Source: Ruminococcus sp. (GTDB lineage: Bacteria > Bacillota > Clostridia > Oscillospirales > Ruminococcaceae). From it: a stretch of 64,000 bases of DNA. The stretch is from NCBI RefSeq assembly GCF_017464355.1, contig NZ_JAFUAG010000003.1, forward strand, positions 1-64,000. Reading direction: 5' to 3'. The notes under the pieces were generated by a model. The model was not told the DNA's origin. It searched no databases and was given only the letters and a program-made list of their open reading frames with translations. Numbering within the stretch: position 1 is the first letter of the stretch; every line of letters begins with the position of its first letter. Position numbers and translations under genes: made by a program. Positions 15,909 through 23,335 of this stretch are shown here, in pieces.

Positions 15909-15938
15909 TAAAAAAACAACCCATGTGCTGCACATGGG
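15909..15938 (-). terminator. Terminator of the azlCD operon
   Basis: CCCATGTG/CACATGGG (15920-15927 / 15931-15938) is followed on the minus strand by TTGTTTTTTT. Confidence 0.9.
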
Positions 15939-15990
15939 CTGAAAATTTGTAAGAAGCCACAATATTTTACATCATTGTTTATGCTTTCTG

Positions 15991-16290
15991 CTAAAGTACC
16001 AGCCCCGTCAGGAAAGCCGCCAGTGAAGCCCCCAGCGCTACCGCTATCAGCGGCAGTTCAAAGTAGGCCATTACCAGGGCAACCACAGTTCCCGCTATGG
16101 CCGTGGGCATACTTCCCGTGCTGTAAAAAATTGCGGGAATGGTCATGGCGCTCAGCACCGCATAGGGTATATAATGCAGAAAACTCAGCCAGAAGCGGGA
16201 GGTTATCTTTTTGCGGAAAAAGGTAAAGGGCACCATGCGTATAAGGTACGTTACCCCTGCCATAACCAGTACATATACTGCAATGCTCAT
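15991..16290 (-). CDS. azlD: AzlD-family branched-chain amino acid exporter subunit
   Basis: This 99-residue membrane protein has three to four hydrophobic segments and the AzlD signature near its N-terminus (VTYLIRMVPFTFFRKK). AzlD partners AzlC to export branched-chain amino acids or analogues such as azaleucine. The start overlaps the end of azlC by 4 bp, indicating coupling. Length is typical for the family. Substrate range is not decidable from the sequence. Confidence 0.88.
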   Translation of the reverse strand: MSIAVYVLVMAGVTYLIRMVPFTFFRKKITSRFWLSFLHYIPYAVLSAMTIPAIFYSTGSMPTAIAGTVVALVMAYFELPLIAVALGASLAAFLTGLVL

Positions 16291-16994
16291 GTGCCGTCAC
16301 CCTCCTTTTCCGCTGCCACAGGGAAAAGCCATGCACCCGCCGCCGAGGCTGCCACGGCGCAGATGATGACGGCATATCCCACAGATACCTTAGTGAACAC
16401 ATAGTAAAACAGCAGGCTCATCACCGCCGCCGCCGCCGATACGGCCAGCACTCCCCGTTCCTTTTTGCAGGGGGGGATGACGATAGCGATGAACATTCCG
16501 TACAGCACCAGCCCCAGGGCGCTGGATACCGCATCGGGCAGCAGCTGACCTGCCAGCGCTCCCATGACAGTACCGCCGACCCAGCCTATGGTGGCCACCA
16601 GTATCATGCCGTACATATAGGCAGGTGTAAGGGGAGTTTTCTGTGCGGCGCATACCGCAAATATCTCATCGGTTATACCGTAGGAGGCCGCCAGCCTGTG
16701 AGGCGTGGTGAAGCTTTTGTCAAGCCGCTGGGAAAGGGACAGCGCCATGAGCGAGTAGCGCATATTTATCGTCACCTGCACCAGCGCCATCTGCAAAAGT
16801 GTGCCGCCTGCCGCGATTATATCCACCCCTGCCTTCTGCCCCGCACTGGTCAGGTTCGTCAGGGATATTAGCGATGCCCACAGGGTATCAAGCCCCTTGC
16901 TCACCGCCAGTATGCCAAATCCGAAGGATACCGAAAGGTACCCCAGCATTATGGGTATGCCGTGGGACATACCCTTTACAAGATCTTTTTTCAT
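16287..16994 (-). CDS. azlC: AzlC-family branched-chain amino acid exporter subunit
   Basis: This 235-residue membrane protein has about six to eight membrane segments and the AzlC features GIPIMLGYLSVSFGFGILA, LTSAGQKAG, NMRYSLMALSLSQRL and ASYGITDEIFAV. It forms the main body of the AzlCD exporter in the inner membrane. ATG at 16994 (MKKDLVKG) is chosen because ACAGGAGTACGA lies just upstream; the frame is open further but crosses a palindromic element. azlD follows with a 4-bp overlap and a terminator closes the pair. Regulation is not evident. Confidence 0.88.
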   Translation of the reverse strand: MKKDLVKGMSHGIPIMLGYLSVSFGFGILAVSKGLDTLWASLISLTNLTSAGQKAGVDIIAAGGTLLQMALVQVTINMRYSLMALSLSQRLDKSFTTPHRLAASYGITDEIFAVCAAQKTPLTPAYMYGMILVATIGWVGGTVMGALAGQLLPDAVSSALGLVLYGMFIAIVIPPCKKERGVLAVSAAAAVMSLLFYYVFTKVSVGYAVIICAVAASAAGAWLFPVAAEKEGDGT

Positions 16995-17061
16995 TCGTAC
17001 TCCTGTTATTTCAGATCGCCTGTTTTGATCGTGCTGCTGATAGTAACGGACAGTTGTATTT

Positions 17062-17098
17062 GTATTGATCTCCCCGACGAAGGCGGTGAAGTCAATAC
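17062..17098. repeat. Palindromic element, copy 2 (37 bp)
   Basis: GTATTGATCTCCCC, GACGAAGGCGG and GTCAATAC form an imperfect inverted repeat of exactly the same length as copy 1 at 8037-8073. It lies between the ends of the azlC leader and mfd. Confidence 0.65.
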
Positions 17099-17166
17099 AT
17101 GACCGTCCTCGGATATTTAAAATGTGTGCTGTATCGTATGGAGAAATGTGCTTTTCATAGCAGGTA

Positions 17167-20100
17167 TCATTTCCTGCTTTCCTTTTTGGGCGCATAGGCC
17201 GTCATCAGCTCGATGACCTCCTGCATAAGCTCTGCGGACTTCTGCTGCTTGGCGGCAGTAACGGCGAAGTAAGGCTTTGCCTCGTCCACAAAGCGCACAC
17301 GGTTCTTGTATTTTTCTGCCAGTGCAGCTATCTGCCTTGGCTCCAGGGTGGTTATGTAGAACTGCATTTTCGGACCCATCTGCTTTATCTCCTTTATGCC
17401 CATGCGGGAAGCCCTGTTCCTCAGCAGTGCCACCTGCACCAGACCCAGCACCGACTTCGGCGGCTCGCCGTAGCGGTCGATGAGCTCGTCCAGCACATCG
17501 CGGGAATCCTCCTCAGTGGCGATAGAAGCTATCTTTCGGTAAGCATCTACCCTCTGGGCAGAGTTCTCGATGTAGCCGTCGGGTATGAAAGCGTTTATGG
17601 CTATATCCACCAGGCAGTCCTCGGGCGAATGGGGTATCTCCTCGCCCTTCTGCTCGGCTATGGCCTCATTCAGCAGGCGCAGGTACATATCGTAGCCCAC
17701 CGCCTCCATGTGGCCGTGCTGCTTGGCAGAAAGTATGCTGCCCGCCCCTCGTATCTCCAGATCCCTCATGGCTATATGGAAGCCCGAGCCGAACTGGGTG
17801 AACTCCCTTATGGCCTGTAAACGCTTTGAAGCTGTTTCATTAAGCACCTTGCCCCGCTTGAATGTAAAGTAAGCAAAGGCACGCCTGTTGGAGCGCCCTA
17901 CACGGCCTCTCAGCTGGTGCAGCTGCGAAAGCCCCAGCCTGTCAGCGTCCTCGATTATCAGGGTGTTGACGTTGGGGACATCTATGCCTGTTTCTATCAG
18001 GGTGGTGCATACAAGTATATCCACCTCATGCTCCACCACCTGCCGCCATATCTCCGAGAGCTGCTTCTCGTCCATCTGCCCGTGGGCATAGGCTATCCTT
18101 GCCTCGGGTATGCTCTGCTGAAGTTTGCTGACCGTGCGGGTTATGGTGTCTATGCGGTTGTGTATGTAGTATACCTGTCCGCCGCGGCGCAGTTCCTTGG
18201 ATATGGCCTGAAGTATGACGCCCTCGTTATGCTCTATGACATAGGTCTGTATAGGGTGCCTGTCCATGGGGGGCTCTTCTATAACGGACATATCCCTTAT
18301 GCCGCTGAGCGCCATATTCAGCGTTCTGGGTATGGGTGTTGCGGAAAGGGTCAGTATATCCACCCCGGGGTGGTTCTCCTTGAACTTCTCCTTGTGCGCC
18401 ACACCGAAGCGCTGCTCTTCATCTATAATGGCAAGGCCTAAGTCCTTGAACTCCACGTCCTTGGATACCAGCCTGTGGGTGCCTATGATAAGGTCAATGG
18501 TGCCCCGCTTCAGTTCCCTTACTATAGCCGCCTGCTCCCTGGGCTTGCGGAAGCGTGAGAGCAGCTCCACCTTGACAGCGAAATGCTCAAAGCGCTTTAT
18601 GGCCGTCTGATAATGCTGCCATGCCAGTACGGTGGTGGGGGCAAGTATGGCGCACTGCTTGCTGTTCATAACGCACTTGAATGCCGCTCTCAGCGCCACC
18701 TCGGTCTTGCCGAAGCCCACATCTCCGCAGAGCAGTCTGTCCATGGGGGTGTGCTTTTCCATATCACCCTTTATCTCGTTTATGGCTCTCAGCTGGTCGT
18801 CGGTCTCCTGGTAGTCGAAGCGCTCTTCAAAATCCATCTGCCAGTCGTCATCAGGGTCGAAGGCATAGCCCTTGGCCATCTGCCGCTGGGCATAGAGCTT
18901 TGTCAGCTCCTCGGCCATATCCTTTACCGCCGCCCGCACCTTGTTCCTGGTACGGTTCCATTCGGTGGAATTGAGTTTGTTCAGCTTTACATTCCCGTCA
19001 TCACCGGGACCCACATACCTTGATACCAGGTCAAGCTGGGTAACGGGAACATACAGCACATCGGTGCCCGCGTAGTTTATGGTTATATAGTCCTTCTTTA
19101 CACCGTTGGTCTCAATGTTGCGTATGCCCTGGAATTTTCCTATGCCGTACATCGAGTGTACCACCAGGTCGCCGTTGTGTATATCCGATAACGCCTTTAT
19201 CTCCTCGCCTGCCTTGTGCCTGGGCTTTTTGCGCTTGGAGGTCATGGCTTTCATCTGGGTTATCAGGGCACAGCCTATGGAGGGGTAGTCATATCCCGCA
19301 GAAAGGCTGCCTGTGCGCACATACACCCGCCCCGGAACTATCTCGGGCTCATCGGGCATCTGCACTGCATTTATCCCCGAGTCGTTCAGGTCCTTCACGA
19401 TGATAGGCACCGTCTTCTCCGAGCCTGCCAGCACCACTGTGCAGTAGCCGTTTTCGCAGAGGGTGCGCAGCTCTTCCTCAAGGCTTATCATGCTGCCGCC
19501 CCAGGCTGCGGTCTGTCGGCAGTCGGTGTTTATGAGCTTTTTCAGCTTTACATTGTTCAGCGACCGCATAAAGGTATCCATGAATATGGTCTTCATGCCC
19601 AGTATCCTGCTCTCCGCCTGACCCAGGTCAATGCAGAAGCCCTCCAGCCGCTTGAAAAGTATGCCCTCGGTATACAGTATCTTTATGTCCTCCGAAAGCT
19701 GCGCCAGTGCGGCACGGCCTTTTTCTATGCAGTTGTTGTATTCCGAAACAGCACAAAATCCCCCGCTGAAATAATCAAAGACCGTGGCGGTCTCCTCGTA
19801 GGCGAGGGTGTAGTATTTATCCAGATTTGTCAGTGTGATGCCTGCGTTTATCAGGTCGATATCTTTCTGTATGTTCTCCCTTATCTTGTCGGTCAGCTTT
19901 CCTCTGGCAGACTTTGCCAGGGCTTCCATGCGCCTGATGAGTTCTTCGCTGTCAGGGAAGATTATCTCCAGCGCTGGTGCTATGACCACCTTGTCCAGTG
20001 AGTCCGAACGGCGCTGGCTCTCCACATCGAAGTAGGCCATGGTGTCAACTTCATCGCCCCAAAGCTCTATACGCACAGGCTGCTTGTCCTGCACAGGGAA

Positions 20101-20643
20101 GATATCTATTATAGAGCCCCTCACCGCAAACTGCGCGGGACCCTCTACCTGGTCGGTGCGGGTGTAGCCTGCGGTGAGCAGCCTGCGCTGCAGCTCCTCA
20201 GTGTCCACCTCACCGCCGTTTTCAATGGTGAAGGTATTCTCCTTCAGCGCCGCAGGAGGTATCGCACCCTGTAAGCAGGCCTCCATGCTGGCAGCAAGTA
20301 TCCTGCACCGCCCGCTTTCTATGGCGGAAAGTGCTTCTATACGCCTTTGCTCGTACTCGCGGGATATGCCCTCCATATAAGCAAAGTTCATATCCTTTGC
20401 GGGATATACGCAGGCTATCTGTTCACCTGCCATTTCGTTCATATCCGCCACAGCCTTGGTGGCATCGGCTTCATCGCTGCATATGAGCAGACACCTGCCC
20501 AGCTGTGAGAGCGCAGCGGTCAGCATGGCCTTGTGTATGCCCGAAACGCCCGTCACCGCCGCAGGGGTGTAGCCTTTCATCAGGCAGTTTTTTATATCCT
20601 TGTAGTGGTCAAGACGTCTGGCCGTTTCTAAAAATATGTTCAT
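17167..20643 (-). CDS. mfd: Transcription-repair coupling factor Mfd
   Basis: Mfd is an ATP-driven DNA translocase that removes RNA polymerase stalled at lesions and recruits UvrA. At 1158 residues it is full length. Visible parts are the UvrB-homology region (about 1-340; GPAQFAVRGSIIDIFP), the RNA polymerase-interaction domain (about 480-560; GDLVVHSMYGIGKFQGI, DYITINYAGTDVLYVPV), helicase motifs (RLLCGDVGFGKTEVA, IIDEEQRFGV, LTLSATPIPRTL, VCTTLIETGIDVPN, QLRGRVGRSN) and the C-terminal TRCF domain. It lies 23 bp downstream of pth, a common Firmicute pairing, and probably shares its promoter. Confidence 0.97.
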   Translation of the reverse strand: MNIFLETARRLDHYKDIKNCLMKGYTPAAVTGVSGIHKAMLTAALSQLGRCLLICSDEADATKAVADMNEMAGEQIACVYPAKDMNFAYMEGISREYEQRRIEALSAIESGRCRILAASMEACLQGAIPPAALKENTFTIENGGEVDTEELQRRLLTAGYTRTDQVEGPAQFAVRGSIIDIFPVQDKQPVRIELWGDEVDTMAYFDVESQRRSDSLDKVVIAPALEIIFPDSEELIRRMEALAKSARGKLTDKIRENIQKDIDLINAGITLTNLDKYYTLAYEETATVFDYFSGGFCAVSEYNNCIEKGRAALAQLSEDIKILYTEGILFKRLEGFCIDLGQAESRILGMKTIFMDTFMRSLNNVKLKKLINTDCRQTAAWGGSMISLEEELRTLCENGYCTVVLAGSEKTVPIIVKDLNDSGINAVQMPDEPEIVPGRVYVRTGSLSAGYDYPSIGCALITQMKAMTSKRKKPRHKAGEEIKALSDIHNGDLVVHSMYGIGKFQGIRNIETNGVKKDYITINYAGTDVLYVPVTQLDLVSRYVGPGDDGNVKLNKLNSTEWNRTRNKVRAAVKDMAEELTKLYAQRQMAKGYAFDPDDDWQMDFEERFDYQETDDQLRAINEIKGDMEKHTPMDRLLCGDVGFGKTEVALRAAFKCVMNSKQCAILAPTTVLAWQHYQTAIKRFEHFAVKVELLSRFRKPREQAAIVRELKRGTIDLIIGTHRLVSKDVEFKDLGLAIIDEEQRFGVAHKEKFKENHPGVDILTLSATPIPRTLNMALSGIRDMSVIEEPPMDRHPIQTYVIEHNEGVILQAISKELRRGGQVYYIHNRIDTITRTVSKLQQSIPEARIAYAHGQMDEKQLSEIWRQVVEHEVDILVCTTLIETGIDVPNVNTLIIEDADRLGLSQLHQLRGRVGRSNRRAFAYFTFKRGKVLNETASKRLQAIREFTQFGSGFHIAMRDLEIRGAGSILSAKQHGHMEAVGYDMYLRLLNEAIAEQKGEEIPHSPEDCLVDIAINAFIPDGYIENSAQRVDAYRKIASIATEEDSRDVLDELIDRYGEPPKSVLGLVQVALLRNRASRMGIKEIKQMGPKMQFYITTLEPRQIAALAEKYKNRVRFVDEAKPYFAVTAAKQQKSAELMQEVIELMTAYAPKKESRK

Positions 20644-20666
20644 CGCTATCCTCGCTTAACATTGCC

Positions 20667-21293
20667 CTATGAATTGTACTTGCTCATGGCAAGGTCTGTC
20701 TTTCCCTGCACCATAAGTTCCAGCGCTTCGCAGGCACGCAGGGCAGCCTCGTCTATCCTCTTCCTGTCTTCCTCGCCGAACTTACCCAGCACCCATTTTG
20801 CCAAGTCGTAGGCGGGATCGGGCTTTTTGCCCACACCAAGCTTTATGCGGGGAAAGCCCTCTCCGCCGCACTGGGCTATTATGCTCTTTATACCGTTGTG
20901 TCCCCCCGCAGAGCCCTTGCGTCTTATGCGCAGCTGCCCGGGTTCAAGGGAGATATCATCGAATATGACTATAACGTTCTCCAGGGGTATCTTGTAGAAG
21001 TTCATAGCCTCCTCCACAGCGTCGCCGCTGAGGTTCATGTAGGTCTCGGGCTTCATGACAAGGCAGCTTTTCCCGCCGATGACAGTGCTGCCCACCTTGG
21101 CCTTGAACTTGTGCCTGTCGCAGGCAAAGCCCAGCTTTTTCTCCAGCGCCCCCACGGTGATGAAGCCTGCGTTGTGCCGCGAGCCCTCATACTGTATACC
21201 GGGGTTTCCAAGCCCCACTATGATAAATTCGGGCTTGGTGCCCGTTTCTCCCCGTGCGGCGGAGAGCTGTTTGAGTTTCTCAAAAATATCCAT
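20667..21293 (-). CDS. pth: Peptidyl-tRNA hydrolase
   Basis: Pth frees tRNA from peptidyl-tRNAs that drop off ribosomes. The 208-residue protein carries GLGNPGIQYEGSRHNAGF with the catalytic His in SRHNAGF near residue 40, MKPETYMNLSG, VIFDDISLEPGQLRIR, SAGGHNGIKSII and FPRIKLGVG. It has an N-terminal extension of about 20 residues (MDIFEKLKQLSAARGET) compared with the usual family start, but the ribosome site AAAGGAAAA before ATG 21293 supports it. It is the first gene of pth-mfd. An unusual hairpin lies just after its promoter. Confidence 0.97.
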   Translation of the reverse strand: MDIFEKLKQLSAARGETGTKPEFIIVGLGNPGIQYEGSRHNAGFITVGALEKKLGFACDRHKFKAKVGSTVIGGKSCLVMKPETYMNLSGDAVEEAMNFYKIPLENVIVIFDDISLEPGQLRIRRKGSAGGHNGIKSIIAQCGGEGFPRIKLGVGKKPDPAYDLAKWVLGKFGEEDRKRIDEAALRACEALELMVQGKTDLAMSKYNS

Positions 21294-21365
21294 GTTTATC
21301 TTTTCCTTTTTGCTTTTATCTCATGTTCCTGCTTTTTCAGTTCTTTTATAAGCACGCACAAAATC

Positions 21366-21429
21366 CCCGACTTTGCACAAGTCGGGGTGTAGTATCTCGT
21401 ATTATAGCACATAAGCGCCCTGTTGTCAA
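21366..21429 (-). promoter_or_regulatory. pth promoter followed at once by a strong hairpin
   Basis: TTGACA (21424-21429) and TATAAT (21401-21406), 17 bp apart, form a perfect promoter. About 7 bases after the predicted start comes the stem CCCCGACTT/AAGTCGGGG (21366-21387), followed by ATTTTG. The hairpin can terminate readthrough from the upstream lipoprotein gene, but it also sits inside the pth leader, where it could attenuate or protect the message. Confidence 0.7.
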
Positions 21430-21471
21430 TAGGAAAAACTGCCGAAAACCGCCCGTGCTTCGGGGAAAACT

Positions 21472-22578
21472 TTATCGCCAGCTCATGGTCAGGGTGAGCA
21501 GGTCGGGGTCTGCAAAATAGGGCTGGGGCTCAGCGCCGCCCAGCATTACCTGCGTGTTCCAGATACTGCCCTGCTCCATAAGGTCATCGATGGCTGTGTC
21601 GTAGCTTGCCCTGTCAGCGAACATCAGGTCAAGGCCGCCCACGTCAGCGGCGGCGCTCATCAGGCTGTCTATGGTGCCAAGGTCGTAGCTGTCAAGGTAA
21701 TAGCCGCTGTGTACATAGAAATTATCCTCCATAGAACTGCACTGTGGTATGAAGGGCACATCGTCGTCCACCGTCCTGGTGCCCATGAAAAGCTCATCGT
21801 TCAGCAGGAAGTATTTGTGCATGGGCGCAAACTCCGTTTCCGTTTCGGTGGAGTTCTCGTCCCAGGTAACGTCCAGCCAGTAGTACTGCCCGTCAGCCTT
21901 AACATAGTTCCAGGCGTGCTTGTCGCCTCCCGCAGTACCGCAGACCATTCCGCTGTCAAAGCCCATTTTGCGGGATACCAGCGAGAATGCCTGAGCATAT
22001 CCCTCGCAGACAGCCTCATGCTCGATAAGGCAGCCGTAGGCCGAGCCTGCAAAGCCTATCTCCTCGGGGTCGCTGGTGGAGTAGGCACCGTAGTCATAGT
22101 CGCATATCTCTATGAGCTTGTCATGGAGAGCCAGCAGCCGGTCATAGTCGGAGGCTCCGCTGTTCACCTCGGCAGCTATGCTTTCGGCGGCAGCATCAAG
22201 CTCCGCCCCCATTTCTGCCAGCTGTGTTTCGTCAAGGTCGTGTACGCTGTCGCACCTCAGGGTGGTGGAGGTGAAGTCCGTATCCACCACAAATCCCCCT
22301 GTCCAGAAGACCTCGGGGCAGTCGTACCTTGCACTGTAGACGACCTGCTGTATCACATCGGTGTCCACCACGCTGTCAAATTTCAGCACACGCCTGCCGC
22401 TGCGCAGGGTATCGTAGACCATTTCCTTTACCTGCTCAGGCTCGTACTCGGTCGTTTCGACAGCGTGCTGCTCCAGCTTTTCATCTACCTTTTCGCTGAA
22501 GGTCTCTTTTATCTCTTCAAGCCCGCAGCTGCCCAGTATAAGTGCTGCCGCCGCCGCAAGGCATATGGCCTTTTTCAT
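21472..22578 (-). CDS. Transglutaminase-like lipoprotein
   Basis: This 368-residue exported lipoprotein has a signal peptide and lipobox LGSC with Cys18. A transglutaminase/protease-like core lies at about 140-245 with the triad Cys191 (HEAVCEGYAQAF), His221 (DKHAWNYV) and Asp236 (YYWLDVTWDE). Proteins of this superfamily act as cysteine proteases or cross-linkers at the cell surface; the target is unknown. The N-terminal part (20-135) is charged and not recognised. The last 100 residues contain no known motif. The start ATG has AGGAGG upstream. It is a single gene with its own terminator. Confidence 0.82.
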   Translation of the reverse strand: MKKAICLAAAAALILGSCGLEEIKETFSEKVDEKLEQHAVETTEYEPEQVKEMVYDTLRSGRRVLKFDSVVDTDVIQQVVYSARYDCPEVFWTGGFVVDTDFTSTTLRCDSVHDLDETQLAEMGAELDAAAESIAAEVNSGASDYDRLLALHDKLIEICDYDYGAYSTSDPEEIGFAGSAYGCLIEHEAVCEGYAQAFSLVSRKMGFDSGMVCGTAGGDKHAWNYVKADGQYYWLDVTWDENSTETETEFAPMHKYFLLNDELFMGTRTVDDDVPFIPQCSSMEDNFYVHSGYYLDSYDLGTIDSLMSAAADVGGLDLMFADRASYDTAIDDLMEQGSIWNTQVMLGGAEPQPYFADPDLLTLTMSWR

Positions 22579-22646
22579 GAAGTTCCTCCTAATGTTCTGT
22601 TTATCTTTTTATCCCGATCCGGCTGCGTATCATGATCTTGTATTTA

Positions 22647-23174
22647 TCAGTAAGTGTTCTCCTCATCAAGCACCCAGGGCAGTTTAGCATATATCTCCAA
22701 CTGGAGCGTGGGCTCGGGGAAACCCTCGGGCACCATTCCAAGGGAGCCTGAGAACCATATATCAAAGTCGTCCCACAGCCTGTGATGAGATGTTTCCGTG
22801 TGATAGCGTGTCTCCCTGCCTGTAATGACAGTGGTCCTGTTGCCGTTTTCATCGACGGCATATTCGCAGCAGGGTATCTCATAGGTCACAGAGGGAATGT
22901 CTTCCAGCTCTCCCACAACGTGGAAAAAGCCCCCGTAAAGCATCATGCCGTCACTGTCAGCCGCCAGGGGCACTATCTCGGAGATGACCGCCATATCATC
23001 GATCCCCACGCTGCCAAAGAATTCTTTCACCCTGTCGTTGAGCTTGGGCAGACAGGCACGGAAATTCCGACAACCCGAACATTCGCAGTTGTTATTCTCC
23101 CCGTGGGCTCTGTAGAATGCCCTTGTGGTATCTTCATCTATCAGCACACGGCCGCCGTCAGTTTCTATCTTCAT
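22647..23174 (-). CDS. Unknown protein with CxCxxC motif
   Basis: This 175-residue protein has no membrane segment or signal peptide, and I do not recognise the family. Near residue 30 it has NNCECSGCRNFRAC, a four-cysteine cluster that could bind zinc or an iron-sulfur centre. A mixed alpha/beta body follows (VGIDDMAVISEIVPL, LYGGFFHVVGELED) and a His-rich stretch (TETSHHRLWDDFDIWF). ATG at 23174 is chosen for GAGGAGG 6 bases upstream; an ATG at 23189 overlaps that site. It has its own promoter (23206-23234) and points away from the GH95 operon. Confidence 0.7.
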   Translation of the reverse strand: MKIETDGGRVLIDEDTTRAFYRAHGENNNCECSGCRNFRACLPKLNDRVKEFFGSVGIDDMAVISEIVPLAADSDGMMLYGGFFHVVGELEDIPSVTYEIPCCEYAVDENGNRTTVITGRETRYHTETSHHRLWDDFDIWFSGSLGMVPEGFPEPTLQLEIYAKLPWVLDEENTY

Positions 23175-23205
23175 GTCGCACCTCCTCATAAAAGCCTACT
23201 ATTTT

Positions 23206-23234
23206 ATTTTACCATATCATGAGCTGTACGTCAA
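23206..23234 (-). promoter_or_regulatory. Promoter of the CxCxxC protein gene
   Basis: TTGACG (23229-23234) and TAAAAT (23206-23211) are 17 bp apart. It is divergent from the GH95 promoter about 35 bp away. Confidence 0.7.
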
Positions 23235-23265
23235 CCGTGCAAAGGGTGATTTTTTCGTGAAAAGC

Positions 23266-23294
23266 TTGTAATTCGGCGGGCAATGTGGTATAAT
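23266..23294 (+). promoter_or_regulatory. Promoter of the GH95-GH26 operon
   Basis: TTGTAA (23266-23271) and TATAAT (23289-23294) are 17 bp apart, with an extended TGG before the -10. Confidence 0.75.
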
Positions 23295-23335
23295 ACTATA
23301 TATGCGTCTTTATGACTACATTTATGGGGTGATGT

